From Bacillota bacterium (lineage in GTDB: Bacteria > Bacillota > Syntrophomonadia > Syntrophomonadales > Syntrophomonadaceae), in contig JAGFXV010000062.1 in the NCBI GenBank assembly GCA_017861475.1, positions 1-7,595 of the forward strand: DNA of 7,595 bases, read 5' to 3'. The notes beneath the pieces were generated by a model. It saw only the letters and a program-made list of their open reading frames with translations. It was not told the DNA's origin and made no database searches. This document shows positions 6,680-7,595 of the stretch, piece by piece (position 1 is the stretch's first letter; each line of letters opens with the position of its first letter). A program made the translations under genes and the position numbers.

Positions 6680-7595
6680 AGAAAAACGCATGGATCCCGA
6701 TACCATTTTAGCGGGTCTGGAAGTACCGGGCAGAGGTAAACTTACAATATTCCTGGGTGCGGCAGCCGGGGTCGGCAAGACCTATACCATGCTGGAAGCA
6801 GCTCATGATCGTCTTGCTGAAGGTTTTGATGTGGTTGCCGGGTATGTGGAAACTCATGGGCGCAAAGAAACGGAGGCCCTGCTAAAGGGACTTCCTATTG
6901 TTCTGCTCAAATCCATGGAATATAAAGGCCGTCAGTTCATGGAAATGGATCTGGATGAACTGCTGAAACGACGACCGGAAATCGCACTGGTAGATGAACT
7001 TGCGCATACCAATGTACCCGGAGCAAGGCATAACAAGCGTTATCAGGATGTTGAAGAACTGCTGTCAGCCGGTATAAATGTCTATACGACAGTTAATATT
7101 CAACACCTGGAAACGATGAATGATATTGTCGCTCAGATAACCGGCGTTGTTGTAAAAGAAACTGTGCCCGACAGAATCCTTGAAATGGCTGCCCAGATAA
7201 GGCTCGTGGATATTCCTCCTGAAGAATTGATCCAGCGGTTTAAAGAAGGCAAGGTATATGTTCCCGATCAGGCTAATGACGCGCTTAAAAAATTTTTCCG
7301 CCCCGGCAATATCAATGCGTTGCGGGAGCTTGCCATGCGATACACTGCTCAAAGGGTGGATCACCAGTTGGAGTCGTATATGCAAATGCACGGAATCGTG
7401 GGCCCGTGGCCGGCGGGTGAAAAGCTTATGGTTTGCATTAGTGCCAGTCCATTTTCAGCGCAATTACTTCGTATCGCCAAACGTATAGCCAATGGATTGC
7501 AAGCAGAACTCCTGGCGGTTTATGTGGAAACCCCCAGACGTTTTCCGGTTACAGAAACAGAAAAGGATTCATTGGCCAAAAATATTCAACTTGCG
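6672..7595 (+). CDS. kdpD: Sensor histidine kinase KdpD, N-terminal 308 residues (runs off the right edge)
   Basis: The frame opens at GTG 6672, with AGGAG (6661-6665) 6 bases upstream inside kdpC, and stays open to the window end. Full-length KdpD is about 900 residues, so the transmembrane, GAF and histidine-kinase parts lie beyond. The KdpD domain shows Walker A GAAAGVGKT (29-37), Walker B-like LVDELAHTN (106-114), and the family phrases GYVETHGRKET, GARHNKRYQDVEELL and TTVNIQHLE. A universal-stress-protein domain starts near residue 249 (GEKLMVCISAS). KdpD perceives low K+ or altered ionic conditions and phosphorylates KdpE, the activator of kdpFABC. SAS at 257-259, twenty residues, then LLAVY at 280-284 resembles the SXS-X20-FTAXY c-di-AMP binding motif reported for S. 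aureus KdpD, with two substitutions. An ATG at 6690 is a weaker alternative start. Confidence 0.96.
   Translation, partial: MNKEKRMDPDTILAGLEVPGRGKLTIFLGAAAGVGKTYTMLEAAHDRLAEGFDVVAGYVETHGRKETEALLKGLPIVLLKSMEYKGRQFMEMDLDELLKRRPEIALVDELAHTNVPGARHNKRYQDVEELLSAGINVYTTVNIQHLETMNDIVAQITGVVVKETVPDRILEMAAQIRLVDIPPEELIQRFKEGKVYVPDQANDALKKFFRPGNINALRELAMRYTAQRVDHQLESYMQMHGIVGPWPAGEKLMVCISASPFSAQLLRIAKRIANGLQAELLAVYVETPRRFPVTETEKDSLAKNIQLA

Overview
The window is an ordinary bacterial chromosome segment. Its main content is a high-affinity potassium uptake operon, kdpFABC, followed by the start of the sensor kinase gene kdpD, which runs off the right edge. The left edge holds the last 53 codons of glmS. 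The organism is most likely a Firmicute (Bacillota), probably an anaerobic Clostridia or Negativicutes member. This is inferred from strong GGAGG-type ribosome binding sites before nearly every gene, moderate GC in the operon with AT-rich intergenic DNA, a parS site of the widespread consensus type, and Kdp protein wording. Genus cannot be told from the sequence alone.

Layout. Bases 1-164 are the glmS 3' end, with a terminator at 191-230. Directly after it lies a 24-bp perfect palindrome (239-262) whose 16-bp core, TGTTTCACGTGAAACA, is the chromosomal parS consensus bound by ParB. A second hairpin terminator lies at 349-386. A small three-helix membrane protein of the DUF4405 type is encoded leftward (445-792). 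An AT-rich divergent intergenic region follows, then a rightward class I SAM-dependent methyltransferase (1128-1886) with a very strong terminator (1953-1993). The kdp control region (about 1994-2223) contains a perfect TATAAT box and an apparently long leader. kdpF (28 codons, GTG start), kdpA, kdpB, kdpC and kdpD then follow tightly spaced on the plus strand: kdpF and kdpA abut with no gap, and kdpC and kdpD overlap by 8 bases.

How the genes work together. KdpA is the K+-selective channel-like subunit. KdpB is the P-type ATPase that energises it. KdpC is the single-span accessory subunit, and KdpF is the tiny stabilising peptide. KdpD senses potassium limitation and, with KdpE (expected just beyond the window), switches on the operon. 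All catalytic and selectivity motifs checked in KdpA, KdpB and KdpC are intact, so the pump should be functional. The KdpD universal-stress-protein domain carries a near-match to the cyclic-di-AMP binding motif described for Staphylococcus aureus KdpD, suggesting second-messenger control.

No convincing novel multi-gene system is present. The points most worth a second look are the parS site, the variant c-di-AMP motif in KdpD, the unusual kdp leader, and two uncharacterised genes between parS and kdp.
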